A program made the translations under genes and the position numbers. A stretch of DNA of 64,000 nucleotides from CAVSWT01 sp963775245 (lineage in GTDB: Bacteria > Bacteroidota > Ignavibacteria > Ignavibacteriales > Ignavibacteriaceae). The notes under the pieces are model-generated. The model saw only the letters and a program-made list of their open reading frames with translations. It had not been told where the DNA came from and ran no database searches. Below are positions 9,335 to 18,085 of this stretch, one piece after another (position 1 is the stretch's first letter; each line of letters starts with the position of its first letter). Location: the NCBI GenBank assembly GCA_963775245.1, contig CAVZID010000015.1, positions 258,507-322,506 on the forward strand, written 5' to 3'.

Positions 9335-10777
9335 TTAAAATTTAAATTTCTTTTTCGAGTAATTCTGGGGTTTTTCATGATACAGCTTGAATATTAATTC
9401 ACCAAATAATGAATTAGCCCAGGCAAACCAGCTTCGTGTATAATCATGTGCATAATCTTTATCAAAGGATTCATGCATGAATTCAGTGTTGTCATCAGTT
9501 GTTTTTAACATTTTTAAGCAGTGAATAATTTCTTTATCATCCGTACTGGTAAATGCTCTCATTGCAATCCCGATTGGCCAAATTTTATTCACAAGTGTAT
9601 GCGGACTTCCAACACCTTCTGCGGCTTCGCCTTTAAAAAAGTAAGGGTTATTACCACTTAATATTAATGCCCGGGTATTTTTATAAATCGAATCATTTTC
9701 ATGGCAGCAGCCAAGATAGGGAAGTGAGAGTAAGCTGGGAACATTAGCATCATCCATATACAATTTATTCCCGAAGCCATCAACTTCATAAGCATAGACT
9801 TTTCCAAAATCTAAATGCGCGGAAATTGCATATTCATTAATTGCATCTAAAACAGTATTTGAAAGTGATAAACATTCAGATGCAAAAATTTCATCCTTAA
9901 TTACTTTAGAAAAAATTTCTGATAAATTCTTGAGAGACTTAACAGCAAATAGATTTGAAGGGATTAAAAAAGGAAAAATTGTAGCATCATCAGAAGGCCG
10001 AAAAATAGACACTATCAATCCTACTGGTTTAACCGGATTTCCATATCCGCAGCCCGGAACTGTGTCTGTACTCCATTCAGTTTTTCTCATAAAGTTATAA
10101 GGGCCTAAGTCATCGATTCTTTGCTGCTCCTTAAAAGTTTTAACTACAAGTTTCATTGCCTTTTGCCAATCAGTATCAAAGCAAGATGTTTCCCCAGTAG
10201 CCTTCCAAAATTTATAAGCAAGATGTATAGGGTAACAAAGAGAATCAATCTCCCATTTTCTTTCATGGAGCTCCGGTTTCATTTCAGTAACATCTTTTTC
10301 CCATTCACTGCCTGTCGGGCCATAGTTAAATGCATTTGCATAGGGATCAATTAAAATACATTTAGTTTGACGGTTAATTACTCCCATTAACATGTTTTTT
10401 AGATTTTCATCCTTATCTGCTAAAGGAATATAATGAGAAACCTGTGCGGTTGAATCCCTCAGCCACATTGCATTTATATCGCCGGTAATTACAAATGTGT
10501 CGGGCTTGCCATTTTCCATTTTGAAATTGACAGTAGTATCAAGAGTGTTTGGAAAGCAGTTTTCAAATATTCGGGCAAGCTTTTCGTCTTTAATTGATTT
10601 CTTTATTTCTGTGATTGCATTGTCAACTGCTTCGCTGACAAACTTTCTATCCTTTGGTGTGGGCCTTTTGCTCATGAAAATATTTTTTCTATTTAATGAT
10701 TTTAATATAAAATTATTGCTGCTTAATCCGGCAGTTGCTAATGCAGCAGTTTTAATAAATTCTCTTCGGGTAGTCAA
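9335..10777 (-). CDS. GH125 metal-independent exo-alpha-1,6-mannosidase
   Basis: A 480-residue GH125 protein, the usual family length. Diagnostic blocks are INAMWLRDST (residues 101-110), IDPYANAFN, KWEIDSLCYP, MDDANVPSLLSLPYLG and the C-terminal HESFDKDYAHDYTRSWFAWA. The family removes alpha-1,6-mannose from N-glycan cores without a metal. The N-terminus TTRREFIKTAALATAGLSS is a twin-arginine signal (S/T-R-R-x-F-I/L-K), so the folded enzyme probably goes to the periplasm by the Tat route. This supports the TTG start at 10777, since no ATG lies nearby in frame. The GH3 gene follows on the same strand. Confidence 0.9.
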   Translation of the reverse strand: MTTRREFIKTAALATAGLSSNNFILKSLNRKNIFMSKRPTPKDRKFVSEAVDNAITEIKKSIKDEKLARIFENCFPNTLDTTVNFKMENGKPDTFVITGDINAMWLRDSTAQVSHYIPLADKDENLKNMLMGVINRQTKCILIDPYANAFNYGPTGSEWEKDVTEMKPELHERKWEIDSLCYPIHLAYKFWKATGETSCFDTDWQKAMKLVVKTFKEQQRIDDLGPYNFMRKTEWSTDTVPGCGYGNPVKPVGLIVSIFRPSDDATIFPFLIPSNLFAVKSLKNLSEIFSKVIKDEIFASECLSLSNTVLDAINEYAISAHLDFGKVYAYEVDGFGNKLYMDDANVPSLLSLPYLGCCHENDSIYKNTRALILSGNNPYFFKGEAAEGVGSPHTLVNKIWPIGIAMRAFTSTDDKEIIHCLKMLKTTDDNTEFMHESFDKDYAHDYTRSWFAWANSLFGELIFKLYHEKPQNYSKKKFKF

Positions 10778-10932
10778 TGTTTACTTTTGCTTTGGTTAGG
10801 ACAAACACTATATCTTAAATAATTTAATTCATTTAAAACTTTTTAAATGTGATATGCTAATTTTTCCATTACAATTTTTTAAGTTTTCAATACCTTCATT
10901 ATTGTTGAATAAATATGAGCAGGAGGTTTAGA

Positions 10933-11148
10933 TTAAACAGCAACAGGTTTTAAAATAAAAACCTTTGCTTTTTTTGATGCTTCTTTAACATCCCCCTTGC
11001 GAAGAGCTTCTCTAATTTCATCCAGTTTATTAGCTTCTTCAAGTGATAAGTAGGGAGACCATCCTTCACCAGTTTCAACCACTTCAATACTAACTTCTGC
11101 AACATAATTCCCCTCACGTACAATCTTTGTGTGTTTTCTTTTTGTCAT
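10933..11148 (-). CDS. Small antitoxin-like protein, partner of the DUF4258 protein
   Basis: A 71-residue acidic/basic protein. Its N-terminus is beta-rich (IVREGNYVAEVSIEVVETGE) and its C-terminal half helical (LDEIREALRKGDVKEASKKAKV). Its ATG overlaps the stop of the upstream DUF4258 gene (ATGA), and GGAG lies just before it. Size, overlap and partner suggest the antitoxin of a type II pair; no DNA-binding motif was recognised. Confidence 0.6.
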   Translation of the reverse strand: MTKRKHTKIVREGNYVAEVSIEVVETGEGWSPYLSLEEANKLDEIREALRKGDVKEASKKAKVFILKPVAV

Positions 11149-11471
11149 TTCTTTCTCCTTGTAAAATTATTAATCCAATTATTCTCATCTGGTCGATATG
11201 CTGTGACTAAAACGGCTGGAGAATCAGCATCTTTAGGTATCCCCCAGACTACATGTATTGGATTTTTATTAATATCTTTTTGTAAAACAAGTACACACGG
11301 GCCTTTAGGATAATTAGGATAATCTTCTATTACAACACCTTTGCTCACATTTGAAAGTATATCTTTAACTAAAATATTATCTTCTGCTAATTCATCATAT
11401 CCATGCATCGATATTTTAATTTCATTATTTTTTATAAGTCCTAATATTTTTATGAACGTTTTATTTGTCAT
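11145..11471 (-). CDS. DUF4258 domain protein, probable toxin of a toxin-antitoxin pair
   Basis: A 108-residue single-domain protein. DUF4258 hallmarks are the N-terminal ISMHGYDELAEDNI (conserved His in H-x-x-x-E/R), then VIEDYPNYPKGPCVLVLQKD, HVVWGIPK and the closing VLVTAYRP. The fold is related to RelE/BrnT-like small toxins. It overlaps the 71-residue gene by 4 bases. The pair sits between two glycan-degradation genes and has no evident link to them, so it looks like a mobile stabilisation module. Toxicity is inferred from family and arrangement. Confidence 0.75.
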   Translation of the reverse strand: MTNKTFIKILGLIKNNEIKISMHGYDELAEDNILVKDILSNVSKGVVIEDYPNYPKGPCVLVLQKDINKNPIHVVWGIPKDADSPAVLVTAYRPDENNWINNFTRRKK

Positions 11472-11590
11472 TATTATTGAACCACAAAACTATCAATCAT
11501 TTAAAATTTTAACGTTAAATTCTTATTTAATTTACCATTCCAATATACTAAATGCAAAGCGAGTACACCTTACAAAATGGGGACTAATAC

Positions 11591-12271
11591 TTACTTTTCT
11601 TTTGTAATCCAGGTTAATCCATCATTTCTTATATGAATTTTTTTATCACTATCATTGGATTGAAGATATGCTTCAAACATGTCTGAAGTACATTCAATTA
11701 CCGGCGATTTAGAGTAACCTTCAATAGATGATACTTTTAGTCCAAGGTTCTCAAGATTTTTAGTGAACTTTCCATGTGCTTCAAAATAATTTCTTTCTTT
11801 ATAATAAATCATTCGCAAATACCATTTTGCAGCTTCATCTTTATTTTCAACGAAGGAAACTTTATTACTGCCAACAGCTTTATCTGAAAATTGTATAAAT
11901 CCCCACATCTCAGGATAATGCATATTTACAACACCCTGCGGTGACCAAACCCAATTGTCTTCCGGATAATTTTTGTTTGTCGACGGATTAATTTGTTTAA
12001 AATATTTGCCGTCTTTTACTTCTGTTTTCCATTCGACGCGGGAAAAATTTAGCCTCCATTGATCTTTATCTTTTGGAGGTGCATTTACTTCTGCAATTTC
12101 CTTAAATGATTGCCATGGGAAAGCAACTTCAACAGTCCAGCAGCTATCTTTATCATTTGGATTATTTATAGTTCCATAAATTGAAACAGCAGTTTTTAAT
12201 CCTTTGTAATCCCAATTATTAACAGCTGCATTCTTTGTATCGCGGTAAGGTTTTATAAAAGTAAATCCCAA
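11591..12271 (-). CDS. CBM9-like/DOMON-type carbohydrate-binding protein, C-terminal part (frame-broken)
   Basis: Continues the protein begun at 12687-12253. After the break near 12255 the text runs IKPYRDTKNAAVNNWDYKGL, the expected continuation of WDLLL in this family. It includes VEVAFPWQSFKEIAE, WRLNFSRVEWK and VNMHYPEMWGFIQF, then a C-terminal tail of about 75 residues. The apparent start is not real; restoring one base in the TTTT run joins the two frames. Confidence 0.8.
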   Translation of the reverse strand: MGFTFIKPYRDTKNAAVNNWDYKGLKTAVSIYGTINNPNDKDSCWTVEVAFPWQSFKEIAEVNAPPKDKDQWRLNFSRVEWKTEVKDGKYFKQINPSTNKNYPEDNWVWSPQGVVNMHYPEMWGFIQFSDKAVGSNKVSFVENKDEAAKWYLRMIYYKERNYFEAHGKFTKNLENLGLKVSSIEGYSKSPVIECTSDMFEAYLQSNDSDKKIHIRNDGLTWITKEK

Positions 12272-12687
12272 ACAGTATTTAAAGCATTCATTTCAAATTC
12301 GGCATACTCATGAGTGTTGCCATCCGGATCAATAAAAATTTCAAAATCGTTATCTCGAAAAATTACCTCATCACGATTTTTAATTGTTCCCCAAATATCC
12401 GGTTCATCTATTTCGGCAGCGACGTAAAAATAATTTTCATCCCAAAGCATCTTTGCACGGGTTCTAAATCTTGGAATAGGTTTTACCGGTCCTTCAATGT
12501 CAACAAAATTATCTGTCCATTCTGCTTTAGTCCAATCCGATTCATTTAATTTGCCATCAATATTTATTGGTTCACTTGCTTTATAGCAGATATAATGTTT
12601 AGGTGAAAATTTAATTTGAGGAATTGGAAGAATTTGTCCGTAACAAACAACACTAACTAACAAAATTGGAATTATTTTCTTGACCAT
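12253..12687 (-). CDS. CBM9-like/DOMON-type carbohydrate-binding protein, N-terminal part (frame-broken)
   Basis: Begins at an ATG with a signal peptide (about 1-18, ending VVCYGQ). It holds the first half of a family 9 carbohydrate-binding-like domain: INGKLNESDWTKAEWTDNF-type opening (here IDGKLNESDW), AKMLWDENYFYVAAEIDEPD, DNDFEIFIDPDG and EFEMNALNTVWDLLL. It then stops because the frame shifts by one missing base (or two extra) near 12255. The whole protein would be about 360 residues, a periplasmic or surface glycan-binding protein. Its place between GH130 and GH125 fits the N-glycan operon. Confidence 0.8.
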   Translation of the reverse strand: MVKKIIPILLVSVVCYGQILPIPQIKFSPKHYICYKASEPINIDGKLNESDWTKAEWTDNFVDIEGPVKPIPRFRTRAKMLWDENYFYVAAEIDEPDIWGTIKNRDEVIFRDNDFEIFIDPDGNTHEYAEFEMNALNTVWDLLL

Positions 12688-12746
12688 ATTTTATAATACA
12701 CTTTTTAGTTTAGAAAATAGCACACCTAATCAGTATGCAATTGTTA

Positions 12747-12989
12747 TTATTGTTTGGCTGCTTCAATTAGGTCATTAATTGTTGAAACAGCCAAACCTAT
12801 AGAGGTATCTGCGGCACCGTAATAAACCTTTACTTCGCTTCCCGGTAGTGCAAATCCGTTTTCATCATATTCTTCTACAATCAATCCACAAGGAAAAACT
12901 ACATTGGGAACCTGTCCAGTCAATTCATATAATTCACGAGGCTCTAAAATGTTGTATTTACCTCTGATACAAAACAATAGACGGATCAT
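12747..12989 (-). CDS. GH130 mannoside phosphorylase, C-terminal part (frame-broken)
   Basis: Carries the final GH130 strands: GKYNILEPRELYELTGQVPN, VVFPCGLIV, VKVYYGAADTSIGLA. The first nine residues of the nominal ORF are the preceding gene read in the wrong phase. One extra base near 12965 separates it from the N-terminal part. Confidence 0.85.
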   Translation of the reverse strand: MIRLLFCIRGKYNILEPRELYELTGQVPNVVFPCGLIVEEYDENGFALPGSEVKVYYGAADTSIGLAVSTINDLIEAAKQ

Positions 12990-13710
12990 TCAAATCATGT
13001 AATGCAACACCAGCTTGGTAAATATTAGAACTTGCGAAGTGTAAAGCTACTCCATGATAAATATGCAGCCATCCTTCTTTTGTTTTAACAGGTGGCGGTC
13101 CTGAACCAATATTTTCGTCCCAGTAATGAAACCTTCCATTCATAACCGGTTTTATTGTTTTCCATTTAAAAAGATCTTCTGATTCCGATAAAACAATTGT
13201 ACTGCCAGAAGATGGGCCGCCTTCTAATTGAACTTTATTTGGGCGATCAAAACGCAAATATTTACCATTAACTTTTTCAGGAAATAACACTCCGTTTCTT
13301 ACATCGCCTTCAGAAACAATTCCAAGGAACTCAAACTCTTCAAAATCGTTTGTCTTTGCTAATCCAAGCTGACATCCTTCGTCCATATCCATTGCGAACA
13401 TGATAAAAAAGCTATTTCTAATTTTAGTTATTCGAGCATCATATATGTGATAGATTTTTTTTTCAACTTTTTCTATTCCTTTAAAGTCAACCATTTTATC
13501 ATCGACTTTAAAATCAATTCCATTGTCGCTTTCAGCTTTAACTATAAAAGTTTCTCTTCCTCTATTTTGAACTCTAAGAAGAAGAATATATTTGTTATTA
13601 AATTTTATCGCACCAGGATTAAATACTGAAGTAACATCTACCATATTCGGTGGAATATTCGGAATATCATTTCGTGTAACAATTGGGTTTTTTGAATTTC
13701 GTTTTAGCAT
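12958..13710 (-). CDS. GH130 beta-mannoside phosphorylase, N-terminal part (frame-broken)
   Basis: GH130 motifs include FNPGAIKFNNKYILLLRVQN, IYDARIT with the catalytic Asp at residue 91, KVNGKYLRFDRP, GGPSSGSTIVLSES and GWLHIYHGV. There is no signal peptide, so it acts in the cytoplasm. Members phosphorolyse beta-1,4-mannosyl-GlcNAc or mannosyl-glucose to mannose-1-phosphate, which fits processing of the Man-GlcNAc core left by endoglycosidases. With the C-terminal part it would be about 320 residues, full family length. It starts 8 bases after the GH18 stop, so the two are translationally close. Exact substrate is inferred from context. Confidence 0.88.
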   Translation of the reverse strand: MLKRNSKNPIVTRNDIPNIPPNMVDVTSVFNPGAIKFNNKYILLLRVQNRGRETFIVKAESDNGIDFKVDDKMVDFKGIEKVEKKIYHIYDARITKIRNSFFIMFAMDMDEGCQLGLAKTNDFEEFEFLGIVSEGDVRNGVLFPEKVNGKYLRFDRPNKVQLEGGPSSGSTIVLSESEDLFKWKTIKPVMNGRFHYWDENIGSGPPPVKTKEGWLHIYHGVALHFASSNIYQAGVALHDLNDPSIVLYQR

Positions 13711-13718
13711 TGTCTTGA

Positions 13719-14945
13719 TTATTTATTTAGTAGCATTTTGATTGTTTGTATATATGATTTAGAATTATTTGAATGAAATATTAATCTAGCTAAATATAAG
13801 CCGCTTGCATAATTTGAACCGTCAAAACTAATTGAATATTTACCTTTTGCCATTTCCTTATCAGCTAAAGTTTTTACTTCTCTACCTAATATGTCATACA
13901 CTTTTAATGTCATATTACCAGCCTGAGGTAATATAAAAGAAATTTTTGTTGATGGATTAAATGGATTAGGAAAATTCTGAAATAGAGTAAAATCATCTGG
14001 AACGTTTTTAATATTATTTAGATGTTCATTAGCATCTGTTACAGGAACAACCAGAGATTTGAAAACTGAATCTGTGTATGATTTAAGATTATTAGCGGCG
14101 TACACCATAATGCCTGCTTTAGGCCCTGATGAAGGCTGCCAGGCTGCAACTCTAGCCGCAAAATTCAAATCATTATTATCAATAAGAACCCCAATCATAA
14201 CTTTAGTAGAACCAATAGAATCTGCCCATTGATTAAAACGCCCAACATAATCAGAATTAAAATAAGCCATATCCATAACAAAATTTAAATGCGACATAAT
14301 ATCTTTTGATCTGCCAATATCAAAACCAGGTTGTCCCCAGTAACCTTTATACATTGCTCCTACATACATTTGTGAATCGCTGTTGGAAGACAGAGGGCCA
14401 AAATATTTTCCTATTTCTTTTAATAATGATTTGTAAAAATCATTAGCTTGAGCTTTATGTTCAATGTCAAGGGAAATCCCATCAAGATGAAGTGAATCTA
14501 CAGCACAGGTTTTAATGAATTCAGCAAATTGTTGATAATCATATTTAATCCCGTCATAGGTTGTAAACGGAGTTGAGGTACTCCAGGAAGGAGCATCATC
14601 AACATTCATTAAAACTTTAACACCTCTTGACTGAAGTATTCTAACGTCTCTCATTATTTCACTATAATAGTGATAATTCACATTTCTCATCCAGCCAGTT
14701 GAATAGTGAACTGAATCAGCTAATTCCCATAATTTGCCTTCAAACAATACCACAATATTTGCCTCATCCGTGAAAGAAGTAAGTGGGAAATGATCGGGCC
14801 CACCGGAATCAAAAACATAATAAGCTACTTTATTATTTGTCGCTGAAGGAATTTTTGATCCGGATAATTGTAATGCTGGTACAATATTATTTAATAATAA
14901 AACTAACATTACAATTTTTATGAAGTATACTTTTCCCATAAACAT
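13719..14945 (-). CDS. Secreted GH18 endo-beta-N-acetylglucosaminidase-like enzyme with type IX sorting tail
   Basis: A hydrophobic leader is followed by a GH18 barrel. The catalytic motif LDGISLDIE has D155, D160 and acid Glu162. The second Asp of the classical DxxDxDxE is Ser, as the alignment reads here. Barrel context (YYVFDSGGPDHFP, VGAMYKGYWGQPG, NFVMDMAYFNSDYVG, GIMVYAANN) resembles the EndoF/EndoS-like branch that cuts the GlcNAc-GlcNAc bond of N-glycans. The C-terminus (about 325-408) is a type IX sorting domain, FPNPFNPSTKISF, so the enzyme should reach the cell surface. It lies directly after a TonB receptor gene and before GH130, the order seen in N-glycan loci. MGKV (14939) is an alternative start. 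Confidence 0.82.
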   Translation of the reverse strand: MFMGKVYFIKIVMLVLLLNNIVPALQLSGSKIPSATNNKVAYYVFDSGGPDHFPLTSFTDEANIVVLFEGKLWELADSVHYSTGWMRNVNYHYYSEIMRDVRILQSRGVKVLMNVDDAPSWSTSTPFTTYDGIKYDYQQFAEFIKTCAVDSLHLDGISLDIEHKAQANDFYKSLLKEIGKYFGPLSSNSDSQMYVGAMYKGYWGQPGFDIGRSKDIMSHLNFVMDMAYFNSDYVGRFNQWADSIGSTKVMIGVLIDNNDLNFAARVAAWQPSSGPKAGIMVYAANNLKSYTDSVFKSLVVPVTDANEHLNNIKNVPDDFTLFQNFPNPFNPSTKISFILPQAGNMTLKVYDILGREVKTLADKEMAKGKYSISFDGSNYASGLYLARLIFHSNNSKSYIQTIKMLLNK

Positions 14946-15026
14946 ATTATTTCAACTAAAGTACAAATAATATTAACTTTAATAAAAGATTTAAGTCGCT
15001 ATTATCTTTTGTATTTATTATATAAA

Positions 15027-17126
15027 CTAAAATTTAACATTTAGCCCCATATTCCCAAACATTCCATACCTTGATATTGATACTGGGAGATAAGTTCTTT
15101 GGTTCAGGTTTGTTTCATCCGTTCCAGTAATATTGATGAGATCAAGAAAGACTTGTGTATTAAACCAAGGAAGCATTTGTCTAATTGAAAGATCCCACCG
15201 AATTGATTTATCTGAAACAACTCTATTCTGCAGCCAGAAATCTGCCTTTTGAAATATATTACTTATGTATACTACTGAAACTCTTCCTGAAAATCCCTTA
15301 TAATCGATTCCAACTGAAGAATTTAGAATATCATCAGGCTGGTCCAAAAGCCTTGTTTTATAAAACGGGTTAATAATAGTTATCTTATAAGAACCGTCAA
15401 CATTATAATCAACTTGAAGTTCACCTTTAGGATATGAAGCCTGAGAGAATATATGTGAATAATTAATAGTAAATTCAATCCAGGAAAATGGTTCGGGCAA
15501 ATACCAAAAATGAGTCTGCCATTCTGTTTCGATGCCCCAGACATCAATTGGGAATGGATTGTTAATATATGTACTAAAATAATATAAAGTATTTTTCCCC
15601 TGCGGCAGATCCGGGTAAGGGCTTAAGTCTGTAACCCATGTTTGATTTGAAAACACCAGGTCCTTAATTCTTTTTTTGAAACCGTCTAATGTTAATAAAC
15701 CTATTTCATTGTTATAAAAAGAAAATACAAGATCATAATTTTCTGAAGTTGCCGGCTTTAAATTAAAATTGTTATAAAGAATGGAACTTCCTAAATCATC
15801 AATTGTATATCTTGGCACTATTGCTGAATAAGGCGGATAGTTTAATGTATTAGTATAAGCAAAATGTACTTGTAACCATGAAATAGGTTTGTATATCAAA
15901 TGGATCATAGGCAGCCAATATCCATGGGATTCTGTTTTTGTAGCGGCTCTGTATAGGTAATTTGCCGGATAAGTTATTTCAATTCTATTACCAGTATAAG
16001 TAGTAGTAAGATTTTGATAGCGTATGCCAGGCAGTAATGTTATTAAGTCATCAAAATTAAACTTTGCCATTAAATATCCGGCACTTCTATCTTCTGTCCC
16101 TTTGTAATCAGGAATAGTTGATTGAAATTTATCGTTTTTAGTAAGTGCAGGAGTCCAGTACTGATCATAAATTAAATTTAAAAGATTTATATCAATAGGG
16201 TAATAAATAGAATAATCCCCATTGAAATAATTACCGAATGAATAATTCTTATCTATGAAGTTCCCAATAACCGGTCTGTAATTGTTAACTTGAGATCCCC
16301 AATAGTTGCTTAAAATTTGGGAAATTGAAACCGATGGAGGGGATGAGGGGCCCGACCACTGATTGTAATCGTATGACCGTTTACGGTGCTGGAACATTCC
16401 ACCGAATTTTATATTGGCAGTAAAAAAATTTGAAACAAAATAATTAGAATTAAAATCAACCATCGCAGTTAATGCTCTATCTCTTACAAAATTTGAATTA
16501 TCTGAAATTCCACTATACCTGGCGGCATTTTCATTTGGAGTCACTAAAGATGCAACAACTTTAGGGGTTGATTTTGAAAAATTTCCTAAGCCGGATCTTT
16601 GACTAAACGAGATTGATAAATTTTTCGGAGAAAGGCTTTCAGAATAAGCATTTGCAAGCTTTAGATCGATATTAAAAAACGGAACATCCTGCTTAATACT
16701 AAAAATATCTACAATTGAATTTAATTCTTCATGAATATCAGTTGCTGTATATAACAAAGAATTCTGATATATTGATTCTCCTCTAGAGACTCTTTTAATA
16801 TCATATTTCGAGAAAAGATTTTTAAATTCTATTTCGCCGGAAGAATACTTATAATCTAATACTGAAGTTAAATCCTCTCTATCATATCTTGTTACATAGT
16901 CGCCTAAGCTTACATTTGTGAGATTTGGAATTCCAAAATCACCATGAAGTTTATCAGTTAGATTATAATTTGCGTCTAGAGTATTCCCGCCAGGATTTCT
17001 CCTTTCAAAAGATCCTTGTAAAAAAAATCCCAGCTTTTGTGAAAAATATCGTTGCTGATAAGTTCCTGAAAATCTGTAATTATCATAATTATTTTTTAAA
17101 GAATTATATCCGCCTTGTGTAATCAT
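15027..17126 (-). CDS. TonB-dependent receptor, beta-barrel part (frame-broken from N-terminal part)
   Basis: About 700 residues of outer-membrane barrel, closely similar to the receptor at 3308-6307 (shared WLQVHFAYTNTLNYPPYS-type, NYDLVFSFYNNEIGLLT and WGIETEWQTHFWYLPEP stretches). The same frame is open upstream to include AAVDSSNTPSFE. It joins the plug-encoding frame if one extra A near 17160 is removed. No start codon of its own is needed or expected. Confidence 0.85.
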   Translation of the reverse strand: MITQGGYNSLKNNYDNYRFSGTYQQRYFSQKLGFFLQGSFERRNPGGNTLDANYNLTDKLHGDFGIPNLTNVSLGDYVTRYDREDLTSVLDYKYSSGEIEFKNLFSKYDIKRVSRGESIYQNSLLYTATDIHEELNSIVDIFSIKQDVPFFNIDLKLANAYSESLSPKNLSISFSQRSGLGNFSKSTPKVVASLVTPNENAARYSGISDNSNFVRDRALTAMVDFNSNYFVSNFFTANIKFGGMFQHRKRSYDYNQWSGPSSPPSVSISQILSNYWGSQVNNYRPVIGNFIDKNYSFGNYFNGDYSIYYPIDINLLNLIYDQYWTPALTKNDKFQSTIPDYKGTEDRSAGYLMAKFNFDDLITLLPGIRYQNLTTTYTGNRIEITYPANYLYRAATKTESHGYWLPMIHLIYKPISWLQVHFAYTNTLNYPPYSAIVPRYTIDDLGSSILYNNFNLKPATSENYDLVFSFYNNEIGLLTLDGFKKRIKDLVFSNQTWVTDLSPYPDLPQGKNTLYYFSTYINNPFPIDVWGIETEWQTHFWYLPEPFSWIEFTINYSHIFSQASYPKGELQVDYNVDGSYKITIINPFYKTRLLDQPDDILNSSVGIDYKGFSGRVSVVYISNIFQKADFWLQNRVVSDKSIRWDLSIRQMLPWFNTQVFLDLINITGTDETNLNQRTYLPVSISRYGMFGNMGLNVKF

Positions 17127-17148
17127 TTCAAATGAAGGTGTGTTTGAA

Positions 17149-17928
17149 CTATCTACTGCAGCTTTCTTTTAAATCGAAGTTGACTATTCCACCAAATACT
17201 GCAGCATCCATATCCGGTGTAATTGCCTTAATCACTTCTATCCCGCCAAGAATTCCTGATGAGATCATACTTAGATTTGTAGATCTATCTCCTACCAATG
17301 ATGATTGAGTATATTCTCCGTTTACTGCAATATTAGGGGGAAGCTGAATCCCATCTATTGTTACCTGGTTATATTGAGGGGCAAGTCCTCTAATAACAAT
17401 CTCAGCACCTTCTCCTCCATTTCGAATAAGTGAAACTCCGGGAAGTCTTGCTGCAACATCTGCTGCATTAATATCCGGAAGCTTAAGTATTCGTTCAGAA
17501 GAAACAACATTTGTAATTTGTTCTGAAGACAACTGCTTGTTGATAGCATCAATTTGACTGTTTGAATGTGCTGTAATTGTAACTGTTTTACCTTCAACAC
17601 TTGCTGGTTTTAATTTGATTAGAATTTCAATTGTTCGCCCTGCTATTAATTTTAAATCAATTTCATTCTCTTTAAAACCAACGTAAGTAGCTCTGATTTT
17701 ATAATTGCCTGGTGGAATATTTCGGATTACAAATTTTCCTTCATTATCACTTGCGGTTCCTATAATCGTACCAACTAAAATTATATTTGCTCCGGGTAAA
17801 ATTTCTTTTGAGATAGAATCAACGACTGTTCCTTTTAATGTTACTGTTTGGGCCGAGATAGTATTTATAAAAGATAAAAATATTAATAAAATAAATTTGT
17901 CGATAACTTTTTTATTTCTCTTATTCAA
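17149..17928 (-). CDS. TonB-dependent receptor, signal peptide, regulatory domain and plug (frame-broken)
   Basis: A TTG start with AGGCG spaced correctly upstream gives a signal peptide (about 1-26, ending TISAQ). A carboxypeptidase-regulatory-like domain (about 28-112) and the plug with ARLPGVSLIRNGGEG and VIRGLAPQYNQVTIDGIQLP follow. It ends early at VNFDLKESCSR because of the break near 17160. The intact protein would be about 960 residues and a paralogue of the other receptor. It heads the GH18-GH130-CBM9 series, so its likely cargo is an N-glycan released at the surface. Whether the break is real or a sequencing error decides whether this receptor works. Confidence 0.85.
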   Translation of the reverse strand: MNKRNKKVIDKFILLIFLSFINTISAQTVTLKGTVVDSISKEILPGANIILVGTIIGTASDNEGKFVIRNIPPGNYKIRATYVGFKENEIDLKLIAGRTIEILIKLKPASVEGKTVTITAHSNSQIDAINKQLSSEQITNVVSSERILKLPDINAADVAARLPGVSLIRNGGEGAEIVIRGLAPQYNQVTIDGIQLPPNIAVNGEYTQSSLVGDRSTNLSMISSGILGGIEVIKAITPDMDAAVFGGIVNFDLKESCSR

Positions 17929-18085
17929 AAGATCGCCTCACCAGAAAGTATTCTATAGAATTTAATTATTTTGAATTGAGATATTCATTTCTTGTATTTG
18001 AAATAATGTATGTAAATAGAATCACTTTAAGATTTGGCTGTACATTTAACCAATCTAATAGATTATTTTTATTAATATTATTTTC

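Noticed and set aside
12747..12989. Independent 80-residue gene starting MIRLLFCIRG
   Set aside because: Its first residues are the GH130 gene read one base out of phase; the rest completes the GH130 fold.
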